A stretch of 64,000 nucleotides of DNA from Chelonoidis abingdonii (GCF_003597395.2 NC_133771.1:135569770-135633769); one strand, 5' to 3'; numbered from the stretch's first letter, positions 48,871 to 60,886 are shown. Notes: generated by a model not told the origin, from the sequence alone. Program-made: numbers and translations.

Positions 48871-49491
48871 CAGGGCCATCCCCAGACATTGATGTCCTAT
48901 GCAGCGCCCCCCACCCCCGTGGGGGGACTGGTGTCCCCAGGCCTCCACAGGGGTGTGTGAGCACCCAAGGTCTGTGGGGGACAGGGCAGAAACTGCCCCA
49001 TAGCATGAGCCGACAGAGAGGAGCGGGTTGGGGCCGGGTTGCTTAACTTCCTGTCACCTGGTGATTGCAGGGCAGGCCTGACCCTGCACTGATGAGGTGG
49101 TGGGAAGTAGAGTGACCTGGCCCCAGCCCGCTCCACTCTGCTCCCCTGGCTCCTAGCCTTGGGACTTGAGGGGCAGAGGGGAACAGCTCCCCAGCACTCG
49201 CTGGTGGTGTGGCTGGGAGCCGGCAGAGCAGGCTGGGTCACTCCACTTCCCGCCGCCACCTGAGTACGGGGTTGGGCCCAACCCCTGCTGCAGTCCCCTG
49301 GGACGTAGCTCAGGGAAAATGATGGAGTGAGGGCGGGGCTGGGGCAGAGCAGGAGTGGGAAGAGGGGGGCAGAGCAGGGGTGGGGGCAGCTTTCCTGGCT
49401 GGCTCAGCCAGCTGGGGAATCGGGCTGGCAACTGGAGCAGCACACAGCTGCATGGGGCACCAGGAAATTTGGGGCAATTTGGTAAGGTAAG
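48871..49491. mobile_element. Nonautonomous hAT element with perfect 8-bp target duplication
   Basis: The left end is CAGGGCCATCCCCAG. Flanks are GATCTCAG (48863-48870) and GATCTCAG (49492-49499). The interior is GC-rich with no transposase. The right end (GGCAATTTGGTAAGGTAAGG) no longer mirrors the left well. The exact duplication is the main support. Confidence 0.75.
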
Positions 49492-49909
49492 GATCTCAGA
49501 TAGGGAAAGTGAATTCTTTCAGCTCTTTAGACGGTTTGTACTGCAGAAGGGGATTGTATAAGCTCTGTAGATCATGTGCAACTTATCCCTTTCAACCCTA
49601 GATGTAGTTCACTGAGGCACTCTGTGGGGACGGAAAATCATGTCAGATAGGAATACACGAGAGATGTTGAAGCACAGAATACTGTATATGACCTTGCTTG
49701 GGGGAAGAAAAAAAGTTGTGCGTTGAACAGAAAGATTTGGTATAAAAGATTGTTACGACGTTTCTTGTGAAGCAAAAGCAGACGAGACTTAGCGAGCTGT
49801 TGTAAGAGGGATTGATCTCTCTATTGCATAGGGCACAGAGGCAGATGGATACCAAGTAGATTAAATTAAAGAGAGATAAATTTGAAATATTGATTTGTGT
49901 ATTTCTGAG

Positions 49910-50500
49910 TGAGAGTTCAGGGCCAAAAGGGACCACCTGATCATCTAGTCTGACATCCTGCATATCACAGGCTGCTAAACCCCACCCTTTACTGTGCACA
50001 GTAACCTGCATTAGGCAGAAATGTTACAGCCCTCATGCGGTTTTAACTATTATGTGCCACAGACAAACGGTAGGAGGGACTGTGATGCACCAATATCTGG
50101 GGCCCCTTCAGTTGCACGGAATTGATTTAGTGAGGTGTACTCAGATGATCCTAGTAAGCAACCTGCACTTTGTGCTGCACAGGAAGACAGAAAAAAACCC
50201 CACTAGGTTCCTGCCAATCTGACCTGGGGCAAAAATTCCTTCCTGCCTGTGAAAATGACAGTCAGCATAACTCTGAGCATGTGAGCAAGACACAGCAGCC
50301 AAGTATTTGAAAAAGACTTGTGTATTGCCTCAGAGTACTGTCCGTCCCTGTCTGGTGTTCCATCTCTGTTTCAAAGAAAGGAATGTGGCTGGAACAAAGT
50401 ACACTGGGAGCAGGAGTAGAAATCCTTCCTGACCCCTAAACGTGACTGGCTGAAGCATTAGTTTTAGAAACATAAGTTGTAGGGTCAGAAGGTATCTCTT
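49910..50500. mobile_element. CR1-type LINE remnant
   Basis: GGGACCACCTGATCATCTAG followed by TCTGACATCCTGCATATCAC, and later CCAATCTGACCTGGGGCAAA with CTTCCTGACCCCTAAA, are phrases typical of sauropsid CR1 3' regions. No coding part remains; the strand was not settled. Confidence 0.5.
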
Positions 50501-50827
50501 GAGTCACGAACACAGCCCCCTGTCACTGGAAGCAAACCTGTAAAATTATCCTACTCATACATTTATGAAGCTCTTTTAGAGTTTACCTGTGGTGCTCACT
50601 GTTGCAGAAAGTCAAAGCAAATACCATCATTGTATTTTTTAAAAGTGCTGGCTGACTTTCTGACCATGAACAGCTGTGCAAACTAGGGCCCACACTCAGC
50701 AGGACACTTAAAGCATCTGTGGAGCTTTGAAAATGTGTTTAGTCCCAGTGATGTAAATGGAACTTTTCAGATGCAGATACAAGCAGCAGAGAATCCTGTG
50801 GCACCTTATAGACGAACAGACGTTTTG

Positions 50828-50865
50828 GATCATGAGCTTTCGTGGGTGAATACCCACTTCGTCAG
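50828..50865 (-). ncRNA. Hammerhead-like motif, left PLE end
   Basis: The minus strand reads CTGACGA, an extra A, GTGGGT-ATTC-ACCCAC (stem II), GAAA, then AGC-TCAT-GAT. The core matches CUGANGA...GAAA. Stem III has one mismatch and stem I is not evident. Confidence 0.5.
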
Positions 50866-50990
50866 ATGAATGTAGTGGAAATTTCCAGGGGCAGGTATAT
50901 ATATGCTAGCAAGCAAACTAGAGATAACGGGGTTAGTTCAGTCAGGGAGGATGAGGCCCTGTTCTAGCAGTTGAGGTGTGAAAACCAAAC

Positions 50991-51450
50991 CTGAGAGGGA
51001 CCCTAGGAGCACGTGCAGTGACAGTGGTGAGAGATGAGTGTGCTGCAGGGGGCCCCCTCCTCCAGAGCTCGCTGCTGCTGGCAGGGAGAAGGCTGGCAAG
51101 GGGGGGAGTCCTCTCTGGCCCCATCCCCAGGGAAGCCTGCCTGCACCCCAAACCCCTCATCCCCAGCCAGAGCCGTCATCCCCCCACACCCTAATCCTCT
51201 GCCCCAGCCCTGAGCCCTCTGATACATCATGAATCCCTCATCCCCGGCTCCTCCCCACAGCCTTCACCCCTGTAACCTAACCCTCTGCCTGAGTCCCTCC
51301 CACACCCCAAACCCCTCATTACCAGTCCCCCCCGAGCCATCACATTTTTACATTATTTTTAAAAATATATATCAGCTTACAAGGCAGGTGTGGGGGGATG
51401 GGACTTGAACCTGTTCTGGGCACCACCAAAAATTATACAAACATGCTCCA
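50991..51450. repeat. C-rich repeat inside the PLE pair
   Basis: Irregular repeats of phrases such as CCCCAAACCCCTCATCCCC and AATCCTCTGCCCCAGCCC fill 51120-51340, followed by an AT-rich part and GGGACTTGAACCTGTTCTGG. It resembles the interior of GC-rich hAT elements, but no ends or duplication were found. Confidence 0.35.
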
Positions 51451-52084
51451 TCTGGCTGGGATCACTTCTGAATTTTATCTACCTTTATATACTATATATC
51501 AGACTTCTGCAGCTCCCAGATTTGATGTGCTGAAATGGATTTTTACTGTTGATGTTTCAGTGATGGGCCATTGCCACTGACCAAAGGATTCATCGGTTAC
51601 CATGAAGATCAAAAGGCTGACACATCCAAAACAGACAATAGGTTTTAGGTGAAACAGGAGTTTTGTCTGAATCCCTGAAACAATCTGAGTTGACTATAAT
51701 CAGATTTATATTATCAAGTCATTGTGGCAATTAAAACCATCTGCACAGAATTACCTCATAATTTTGTTATTCCTGTAGGTAGAGTATGTTAAACAGTCTC
51801 AGGAATCTGATTTCATAGTGCTTTTCACTGATAAACCTAATTGTATTGCAATTATTGATTTATAATCTCTTTGCACAGTAGGATTCCAGTCCATGGCATC
51901 AAGTTTCACTGTTTAGATGGGAAAAACCTTAGTCATTAAAAAAATTCTAATTTTAGTTGTTTAAACTTCCTCCCTCCTATTTTTTTTTTAATAAATCACT
52001 TTTCAAGTAGAGTTGGATAACTACTCAGCAAACTGAAAAACATGTGGAGAAGGAGGAGTCATTATTCAACCATACCTTTAGCCC

Positions 52085-52225
52085 AGTGATTAGGGTGTTT
52101 GCCTGAGATATTAGAGACCCAGGTTTAAATCTCCACTCTGGAGAAGAGACCTGAACATAGGTCTTTTCCTTCCCCTCTCCCCTAAGTGAATGCCCTAACC
52201 ATCAAGCCATTCTAGGGCAAATAAC
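52085..52225. repeat. Second tRNA-like foldback
   Basis: From the left: TAGCCCAGTGATTAGGGTG (A box-like), then GACCCAGGTTTAAATCTC (B box-like). From the right, reverse complemented: TGGCTTGATGGTTAGGGC. The center near 52140 (CCACTCTGGAGAAGAGACC) also folds back. It is built like 32112-32296. Confidence 0.45.
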
Positions 52226-52250
52226 TCTCAATCTCTCCTGTTGAAGCTGT

Positions 52251-52605
52251 NNNNNNNNNNNNNNNNNNNNNNNNNNNNNNNNNNNNNNNNNNNNNNNNNN
52301 NNNNNNNNNNNNNNNNNNNNNNNNNNNNNNNNNNNNNNNNNNNNNNNNNNNNNNNNNNNNNNNNNNNNNNNNNNNNNNNNNNNNNNNNNNNNNNNNNNNN
52401 NNNNNNNNNNNNNNNNNNNNNNNNNNNNNNNNNNNNNNNNNNNNNNNNNNNNNNNNNNNNNNNNNNNNNNNNNNNNNNNNNNNNNNNNNNNNNNNNNNNN
52501 NNNNNNNNNNNNNNNNNNNNNNNNNNNNNNNNNNNNNNNNNNNNNNNNNNNNNNNNNNNNNNNNNNNNNNNNNNNNNNNNNNNNNNNNNNNNNNNNNNNN
52601 NNNNN
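52251..52605. other. Assembly gap (355 N)
   Basis: Run of N between the arms of the inverted PLE pair; foldback structure may explain the assembly failure. Confidence 0.99.
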
Positions 52606-52628
52606 CTGGAAATTTCCACTACATTCAT

Positions 52629-52666
52629 CTGACGAAGTGGGTATTCACCCACGAAAGCTCATGATC
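52629..52666 (+). ncRNA. Hammerhead-like motif, right PLE end
   Basis: The plus strand has the same sequence as the left-end motif: CTGACGA, A, GTGGGT-ATTC-ACCCAC, GAAA, AGC-TCAT-GAT, C. All core residues of CUGANGA and GAAA are present. The extra A, the stem III mismatch and the missing stem I argue against strong activity. Confidence 0.5.
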
Positions 52667-53455
52667 CAAAACGTCTGTTAGTCTATAAGGTGCCACAGGA
52701 TTCTCTGCTGCTCTTACAGATTCAGACTAACACGGCTACCCCTCTGATACTTGACAGATGCAGATAGTTACCCGCATACTTAAGGGCCATGCTGAGTTAG
52801 GCCCTAGATGAGACAATCAAGTCTATGTCAGGGCATAAATTGACTTTCTGTAATGGTGATTCCAGATGCACAACTCTTTCCATGTATATCATTGTGTAAA
52901 TGGCTAGATGCATTTGGGAATGGGGGATCAGAAGCCAGATCACTTCCTTCTGCTGTGTTAGATACTGGCCACTGCTAGAACCAGGATGTCAAAGTACATA
53001 AATTAATAATCTTATTTGGCTTGTCTAATTTTACTTTCCCAGACTCAGAACCCTTTCCAGTGACGGTGTGGTGTGGTTTTTGTTTTTTTGCATATTCAGT
53101 TTTCTCAGTATAACACCCAGTTGACTAGGGTTGAAAGAGAAGACATCTATACTTCTCCAGATGGAAGAATGCTGTTCCTTAAAGCTTGAAATTAAGTTCT
53201 GCAGGGCCATTATCAATAGAATTATTTTTATGTTGAAGCAAAACAAAAGATTCAGATGAGCTGAGCCTGGAGGACCAGTGGGGTTTCGGACCCAATACTG
53301 CTGAATATGTTGTATGGTTTTGGATAAATCCCAAATCAAACTTTCGGTGTTGTTGCCACGTATCCCAGTTGTTTCTGAGTTGCTGGACTGTTGGTCGCTT
53401 GATGGGCTCACTAAAGAAAACTGAACAAACCCAAGTGACCAGTAGCAACCTATAC

Positions 53456-53700
53456 CAGTGGTCCCAAACCTTTTCAGTGTGGCGGGCACCTGATGACTAG
53501 CGACCGAGGAGCATGGCTGCCGGACAAGCAGCCACTAAAATGCTGCCGAAAATCAGCGGCATTTTGGCGGCAGCGCTTCTTGACGTTGCCACTTCTCGGC
53601 AGCATTTCGGTGGCTGCTTTTCCGTTGGCCAGTACGTGGGCGCACATAGATGCCACGGCAGGCACCATGGCACGCGCGGGCACCACATTGGGGACCCCTG
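53456..53700. mobile_element. Foldback hAT MITE with 8-bp target duplication
   Basis: Ends are CAGTGGTCCCAAACC and, reverse complemented, CAGGGGTCCCCAATG. Flanks are ACCTATAC (53448-53455) and ACCTATAT (53701-53708). The interior folds back: AGCAGCCACTAAAATGCTGC near 53527 is mirrored by GCAGCATTTCGGTGGCTGCT near 53600. This palindrome makes long open frames on both strands, which are not genes. Confidence 0.85.
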
Positions 53701-53982
53701 ACCTATATGGTGCTAACTTTCACATGATTTCAGTTCTTCCTTTTAGGCTGTAAAGGGAGGAAAAAGTCTCTCTAAAAGCTCTCCTGTGATTTCCCCCTGG
53801 CTAACTGGAAAAGCAGTGATGACAGGCTCTAGAGTGAGCCACATCCTACTTTCTCCATCTGGCAGTAGATGGGTGTGCATGAGAGTAATAAAGAATGACC
53901 CTCTTCCAAGACAAAATCTGCTCCACCTATTTCTACGTCGTTGGGCACTGACTTGCAGTCTGGTGTCATCTTTAGTAACAAT

Positions 53983-54462
53983 TAAGGCTAAGATTTTTGT
54001 CCCGGGTATTTTTAGTAAAAGTCATGGACAGGCCACACAGGCAATAAACAAAAATCCATGGAAACTCATGACCTGTCCCTGACTTTTACTAAAAATATCC
54101 CTGACAAAATGGGGAGGGAGGAGGGTCCTGTACCCACAGCTGCTGGGGCTCCTGAGTTCCCCCTGCCACCTGTGGTGACTGGGAGTTGCAGGGTCCCCTC
54201 CTGGCAGCGGAGAGGTCAGCGGTTCCCCCCACAGTCTGCCATAGCTAGGCAGCTGCTGGGGGCCCCCCCCCTCTGGCCACACCCAGTAGCTGGGAGCTCT
54301 GGGTGACTCCTACCTCCATCGGGGGCTGGGAGCTGTGGGGGTCCCCCTGCTGCCCAGCAGCTGAGAGCTCCAGCCCCACTGTGTTGGGGCTGAAGTGGAA
54401 ATGTCATAGAGGTCTCTGGAAGTCATGGATTCCATGACCTCCATGACATAATCATAGCCTTA
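53983..54462. mobile_element. hAT-type MITE with perfect 8-bp target duplication
   Basis: Ends are TAAGGCTAAGATTTTTGTC and, reverse complemented, TAAGGCTATGATTATGTC. Flanks are GTAACAAT at 53975-53982 and 54463-54470, an exact 8-bp duplication. An inner foldback pairs TTTTTAGTAAAAGTCATGG (54009) with CTGACTTTTACTAAAAATA (54080). No transposase is encoded. Confidence 0.85.
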
Positions 54463-54470
54463 GTAACAAT

Positions 54471-57400
54471 CTAAGGCAGGGATTCTCAAACTTTTAAGCA
54501 TTGTCAGTTGCTTCAAAAGAACTAGTAATCCTTCCCACACTGATTACACACCACCTGTGCTGCAGCAGTTGTTCTTGCTTGCATCAGAGAGGACAGCATT
54601 GAAAAGATGAAAAATAACATGGTATTGCTGCTTGGTTAGATTGCCATCTGTGCTGTCTATTTGCTTTCCCTGCCTGTAGACCGCTCCTGGCTCCTGGTGC
54701 CTGCATTGCTAGAATCCCTTCAGCTTGCTTTGTGGTTTCATCCTGTCTTATGCGTTTGCTGCCTTTTCAATGTGGGGGACATCTGCAAAGCTGACCATGG
54801 CTGAATTTACATTAGAGAAATACTTGACAAAGGCATGAAGCAGCTGTGCAAAGATCGGTATTTTGGGGTTTTTTTGCAAGGGCGGGGTTAAGAGAAGCCT
54901 TCTAGATACCCTAGAAGAGTTTTGTAGTGGCCTATAATTAGCAGGAAATACTGTTACTGCGTTTCTGGTAGGTTGTGCTTCCCATTTCTGTTTGTATCAG
55001 CCTGTTGCCTTTTGTTGACTTTCATCAGATATTTAGACTGTAATCTCTTCATTGTGTGTACGGAGCTTAGCACAATGAGGCCTCAGTGCATTACTGCAGA
55101 AGAAATAATAACTGACAAAAGTGCCTCTGTGGACCAAAATGCTCCACAGACCCCCAGTGTAATAGAGACACCAATGCAAGAACATTTGACCTAACAGATG
55201 CATTCTGTGGTGAGAGTGCTCCAAAGAGATTGTCATTGTTGCTATATTGGTCTTTATTGCTCTTTGAAATCAATGGAGCTACCCTGATTTATACCATCAG
55301 AGGATCTGGCCTGGTATCTCTAAAAGTACTGGTTGCATAGCCAAGCCTATTTATTTCTCTGTTCTGCTCTCCTAACAGAATCTTCCTCTGTGTTGCATTT
55401 AGAGGCAGGATGAAGCCACAGCATTCAGACTGGAAATGCCTCAGGGTTCATGGCTGCTAACTTGGGGTTTTAGTTTGGTCCATTAAACTGGGAAAGGCTC
55501 ATTTGCAAGATTTAGATCCTAGTTTGGATTTTTTACTCTGCCTTTTTGATGGGTTCAGATCTGGGATTGTGGCTGTATCAGCACTGCTGCATTTTCTAAA
55601 CATAGTACGAAGATTCTGCATTTTAAGGTAAAATGCAAGCATTGGGGAAGCAGTGTGATTCCAAACTGTAGTGTTTGCAGTACCATGCTATTCACAGTCT
55701 ATATAGCTTTTGCTCCCCTGGATTGGGAACAGCGAGGGAAGTCATGTGTGCCGTCCCTGGAAAAGGTCTCTTAAGTGCTCAGTAGATTGTAAGTCTGGAA
55801 GAGATTGAGATCAGACTAGATAAGAGCAAAGTAGATGTCTTTCTATTCCGTTAGGGCAAAATTCTACTGTGTAGAGGGCCAGTATAAGGCTTTTGTGCCC
55901 CTTACTGTTGTCAACTCTTGCAATTTTTATCACAAGTCTTGTGAAAATTCAGGTGGGATTTTGTTCTTAATACCCCAGTGCTCAGTTTCAAGTGATTACA
56001 TGAGAATCCTAGTTTTCATTTAAAAAACAGTAAGTTTCTAGCCTTCATGTTTACAGATAATGTTTCAAAGTGACCCATGGGCACCCTACGCTCTCAAATC
56101 AGAGGGCATATAAAAAGCAACCTAAATCTAATTTTTATTTCATGATTTTTAAGACAATCTAAGACTTTGGGGGCCCTGACTCAGTATTTTATGAATGCTT
56201 AGGGGACTGGCAACCATGCTCTTTAGACCCACTTAAGCCTCCAAAATAGGGCTTAAGTGATGCATAGGCCCTGTGCTAGTGAATTTCACCTCTCATGACT
56301 AATGTTGAGAGGCTTTTCCAAATGAACATTAACCAAAAGAATGGAGTCTCCAAAATGAACCAGTGGAGTGGTGTGAAAGTGATGGTGGGGTATGGGGGAA
56401 GATAGGCATTTCCAGAGATGCATAGGGAAAACAGACTACTCACAAACCTCTGGAGAGGAAGATGCAAGCCATTTCACTGATTTTGAACTCTGTATCCACT
56501 AACCTGATAGAGCAGTTTGCTTTTGAGGACAGACTGTGGGTCCAAAATAGAGTGCAATAAAGCATTTTTGTGTCATGAAACCAGTAGCGGGCATTAAGGG
56601 GTTTTTAGGTGTATAAATAATGAATATGAAATAAATCCCTGAAGCTGCTAGTACTGCTGGGCTAGACTGGACCAGCACTGAATTCTCCATTAGTATTTTT
56701 TTTTAAGGATCAGACTGTGTGTGACTTTTTAATCAATGAAGGAAATCTTAGTTTAACAATAAAAAGTTCCTTTTAGACATCTGAATGTAGTCACCTACAT
56801 TAAGGGGAAAGATCTGATAGAATTTTGTGGGTATATATTGAAATTGTAGGATACAGACTGAACGTGCCTTTTGACTTATTGATAGCTCTTTTTCCAACAT
56901 CTACCTTTTTTGAAAGATTAGTAGTACAAAGGGAGACAATTGGATATTGACCTGAAATGTGCTGACTTCAAGCCGTGGATCACCAATTGCTCTAATACAT
57001 CATTTTTTCCCCAAGATAAAAAAGACGAAGATAAGAATCCATTTCTTTTACGCTGAGACTGGCTGGTGAAGGAAAAACTCCTAAGCACAACATTTTTGAT
57101 CTGGAATGGAGCATGAAGCAAGAACACCAAAATTGTACTAACCTTTACTTCAAAGTTATCTGTATCCACTGACTCCTTTCAGTCAGTGCTATGACTGACT
57201 TTTTCATATATTGTCTGACTGTGCTACAGTATTTAGTTTGTCTAATAGCACTTAGCTTCTTAGAATGCTCCAGACTGGCTTCCAGATGAATGCTATATTT
57301 TATACTTACTAATATAACTTATATTGGGGACGGGTGGTGATTAATGTTGCCTGACACTTCCCATTATAATACCCTGCTTTCAGTTACTTATAACTTTTCT

Positions 57401-59259
57401 TATACTTAACTGTTTGGGCTGAAATTTTCCATGTCAGATGTCTGCCTCAGGGTTGGGGATTTTAGTATTTCAGGTAAAACAATTCAGCCATTTCCAAGAA
57501 TGAAGGTAGGGAAAAAGACATTGTTTTGCCCATATGAAAATAGTGGTGACCTTTTCTTTGAAAAGCGCTAGCTCCCCTCCCCCATGCTCTGGTGCAAAGG
57601 CTTTAAATTTGGCTGGGGAGTGGCCGCTGTGTTAGGGATGTGCCTTTTGCTGTCACTGTGAAAATTCACCCATTTATTTGGCCAAGTTATAAGCCACTGA
57701 AAAATTGCAGCTCACACCTGCTCAGTAAAGACTGCTTGGATTTTATCAGCTAAATACTCTGAATATTCTGCACTGGGCATGTTCCAGCCTGGGGCTGAGC
57801 AGGACTTGCTCTGCAATTGAAGCTCTGGGCACCTGAACTGACCGTGGGGAACCTGTCTCTCCTGCACTCTCAGTGACTCCTCTGCTAGGCCCAGGCAGTG
57901 TAGAGGAGGAAAAAATAGTATGTAATCAGAGACTGTATCATAATGCATATACTCAAGGGGGCCAAATTGTGTCCTAAATTCTGGTATTCAAACTTTTGAG
58001 TGTCTGACTTTATTAAGATTACAATCTTCTTTTAACACATTTTGTATGTAAAATTAGATATAAAATTATCCTAATCTTTAATTCCTGTGGTCTTCCCTGT
58101 ACATCCTGTCTCCTCTCTGTCTTATTTAGACTGTGAGGTCTTTGGGGCAGAGACTGCGTATTTTTGTTTCGCACACATGCTTGTTTCACACACTGATGCT
58201 TAAATAAGAGAAATTACCACGTGTGCAGGAGATGGCCATATGATAAATGTACTTTATCATGCACCTTTGATCTGGTGCTGGGTGAGTCGTGAGCAGGTTG
58301 GGCATTTTGAAAAATATGTAGGGATACAAAGAAGTGTCTAATCAGTGTCTACATTTCCACTGTATGGATAATCCTGTCCCAAATCTCTCTGCAGAGGTAG
58401 AAAGATCATTTAAAAAATATATTTATCCAGGTGCTACAGAAGAGAGGGAAGACAAGTGAAAGAAGATACCCAGTCTACAGAGAAAGCAATTACGTGTATT
58501 TTAAGATGATTAAGCCAAGAATTTGGACCACGATTTCTGAATAGTTCTCTTCTCTTTGGGCTGGGTCTTCTGGTCACTTTTACTTTTCTGTCTGGCTTTT
58601 TCCCCCTGACCTGTTCTACACAATCTCCTTTAGAGTCACAAAATTATAGTCCCTGAGAGAGGAAGAGGAGAGCAAAAATAAGTGGGCACCAGTATTTCTC
58701 CAAGCATTGCTGGTGTTTTATTACTTTCCTTTCTCTCTCCTTCGCTTGTGGAGCTGGTTGATTCTGTCACCCTGCGTCTTGTGGAGTCACTTACACCATA
58801 GGAAAGCAGGTGTGAAAAGCTACCAGCTATTAGTGTTTTACACCCACTTCCCTTCACTGTGCACTGGTGTAAATGGCTACACAAGCGCCGAGTAACAGTG
58901 AATTGGGCCCTGCCTTACTCTGTACTCAGCAGGAAACAGTTCAAGCTGTGCTTCTCCTGGTCTAGCTGACCCTGATAGTGGGATTCTGTGGTGTGAATCT
59001 TGAACTGGTAAATCTAGTCAGCAGCTGCCATTAAATCTGCTGACAGGCATTGTGGTTTTACATCAGATTCTCGTATTTAAAATGCTTTTCTCTTCTCTGT
59101 TTCTTTGTGGGGGGGACTCACCCAAACAAAAAGAGAAACTGCCAACTACACAAGAGAAACAGTGAAAATGATTATAAACCAAGTGCTGTCTAATGCGCAC
59201 AGTGAACAAAATGGGACAGTTTAGGTTCTTATGATCTCATCACTCTAGGTCTGAGTGCC
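54471..59259. other. Intronic DNA, nothing firmly assigned
   Basis: L2-type 3' tail scraps occur near 55035-55110 (GACTGTAATCTCTTCATTGT) and 58128-58170 (GACTGTGAGGTCTTTGGGGC). No exon, RNA gene or complete element is supported. Confidence 0.4.
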
Positions 59260-59520
59260 TTGTAAAAATTAAAAAGTTTATCCTCAACACTGTGAAGTAG
59301 GGAAGTATGATTAGCATCCCCACTTTATAGGCACAAAGACATAGGCCCCGATCCAGCAAGGCATTCAAGTAGGTACTTAATTTTAGGGTACGAATAGTCC
59401 CGTTCATGTGCTTAAAGTTAAGCATGTGCTTTACTGGATCAGGGCCTAAATGACTTGCCCAAGGTCAGAAAGGAGGTCTGTGGCATTGCCAACAATTTAA
59501 CCTGGATCTACTGAGTAGTA
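59260..59520 (+). mobile_element. MIR-like SINE interrupted by a palindromic MITE
   Basis: CACTGTGAAGTAGGGAAGTA and CCCCACTTTATAGGCACAAA (to about 59343) continue as AATGACTTGCCCAAGGTCAG (from about 59448), the order seen in MIR. Between them is a palindromic MITE with ends GGCCCCGATCC and, on the right, GGATCAGGGCC. Confidence 0.65.
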
Positions 59521-60284
59521 CATCAGAATCTCAGCCACGAGTTTATCCTTCCTCTCAAAAAAACAGGATTTTTTTTTCTCTATTCTCTTTCAGCTACGGT
59601 AACATTAGAGGTTATTTGCAACAATAGCAGGTTTAAAAAAAAAAAAGTTTAGGCAGATGTGTGAAATTTTTTTCTAAGTTGGTGTCCTTTTAAGCGAATG
59701 AGATAAAAATACATGAGAGTGTAAGTGATGCTATTATTACTGCTAACGATGCCTGGAAATGTGATATCAAGGGAGATTAATCCGTTACTCGAGAAAAGAG
59801 GAAAAAATACTGAAGAAGAAATTGAATTTAGGCTCCCATGCATGTATTATGGAGTTTCCTGCTAATCAGCATGAATTGATCAAAACTGCAAAAACAATTA
59901 AAGTAAACATGTCAAAGATAAAGACAGGCCAAACTAATATTCACAAAGGAAAACAGATCCATTATGTCAAGGAGGGGAAGTTCTTGCTCAATCCACCTCT
60001 GTTTCTGGGAACAATCACACTGAAAGCTTCTTACTGAAGCAAAACATAGAACTGCAAAATGACTCCCTCAGTATTGCCAACCCCTTGTGTTCAAAAATCA
60101 TGTGTAGCACCAAAAAATGTCATGAGATGTAAAAACCAGGATAAATCACATTCTATTTTTGCCCACTGTCAGGGCTTGCTTAAAAGGTTCAAACCAATCT
60201 CCCCAATTTGTGTACTATGTTCAGTTGAAAAGTCAACCGTAGGTGTGCAAACACAAATGCAGACATCCCCTGGTTCTGCTTCCA
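59521..60284. other. Intronic DNA, nothing assigned
   Basis: A perfect inverted repeat with 13-bp arms (AGACATCCCCTGG, 60261-60273, and its reverse complement 60282-60294) overlaps the left end of the next MITE. Nothing else is supported. Confidence 0.4.
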
Positions 60285-60822
60285 GGGGATGTCTACATTG
60301 CAGGCAGGGGATGTGATTTCCAGCGTGTGGAGACCATCTTACACATGATAGTGCATTAGCTCAAATCACAGCTAAAAAATAACGTAGCTGCAGTAGCTCA
60401 GACTAACAGTACAATCCTGTCCAAGAGGAGGTCTACGCTAGAAGCACTACATCAGCGGAGCTGAACCGATACAGCTGTACTGCTGTAGCACGTCTGGTAA
60501 AGACGCTCAGTGCTGACAGGAGAGCACTCTCCCATCAGCGTGATTACTCCACCTCTGCAAGAGGCTGTGTGGACAGTGCTTAGGTTGCTGTAACTTGCGT
60601 CGCTCAGGGAGGTATCTTTTTAACACCCCTGAGCGATGTACGTTAGATAGATGTAAGCGGTAATGTAGGCTTGCCCCAAGATCCTAGGCATGTACTCAGG
60701 TGGCTAGCCTGAGCCACTGTGGCTACACTACTCTTTTTAACACGCTAGTTCAATCAAAGTTAGCACATGTAAATCTACAGAAGCTGGAAATTACACCTCC
60801 CAGCTGCAGTGTAGACATACCC
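60285..60822. mobile_element. Nested MITEs
   Basis: The outer element has ends GGGGATGTCTACATTGC and, reverse complemented, GGGTATGTCTACACTGC. Inside it, about 60427-60676, lies a second unit with GGTCTACGCTAGAAGC at the left and, reverse complemented, GGGCAAGCCTACATTACC at the right, so one MITE probably inserted into another. No coding sequence. Confidence 0.55.
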
Positions 60823-60886
60823 ACAGTCACCAAACTCCTGAGATGAAGGAGCCATCACAGTCTCTCTCATTATGCATTTGTGTGTG

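Larger units (their letters stand above)
50780..52754. mobile_element. Inverted PLE pair in one 12-bp target duplication
   Basis: The left end (50781-50990) is a minus-strand PLE 3' end. The right end (52606-52754) is a plus-strand copy of the same family, with GGTGCCACAGGATTCTCTGC and GACTAACACGGCTACCCC. The flanking duplication is CAGATGCAGATA at 50768-50779 and 52755-52766. This family differs from the one at 6294 and 8092 but shares its layout. Between the ends lie a GC-rich repeat, a tRNA-like palindrome and an assembly gap, so the inside is incomplete. Confidence 0.75.
50687..52806. repeat. Palindromic MITE split by the PLE pair
   Basis: The left part (50687-50779: GGGCCCACACTCAGCAGGAC...) and right part (52767-52806: ...CTTAAGGGCCATGCTGAGTTAGGCCC) rejoin as one foldback MITE like those at 37560 and 59344 when the insertion and one copy of the 12-bp duplication are ignored. 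Confidence 0.6.

Noticed and set aside
52085..52225. Functional tRNA gene
   Set aside because: A and B box likeness only; no cloverleaf could be folded and the segment is half of a palindrome.
52212..52681. 146-codon frames on both strands
   Set aside because: Made of the assembly gap plus PLE terminal sequence.
53493..53753. Overlapping frames on both strands near 53500-53750
   Set aside because: Generated by the palindromic hAT MITE at 53456-53700.
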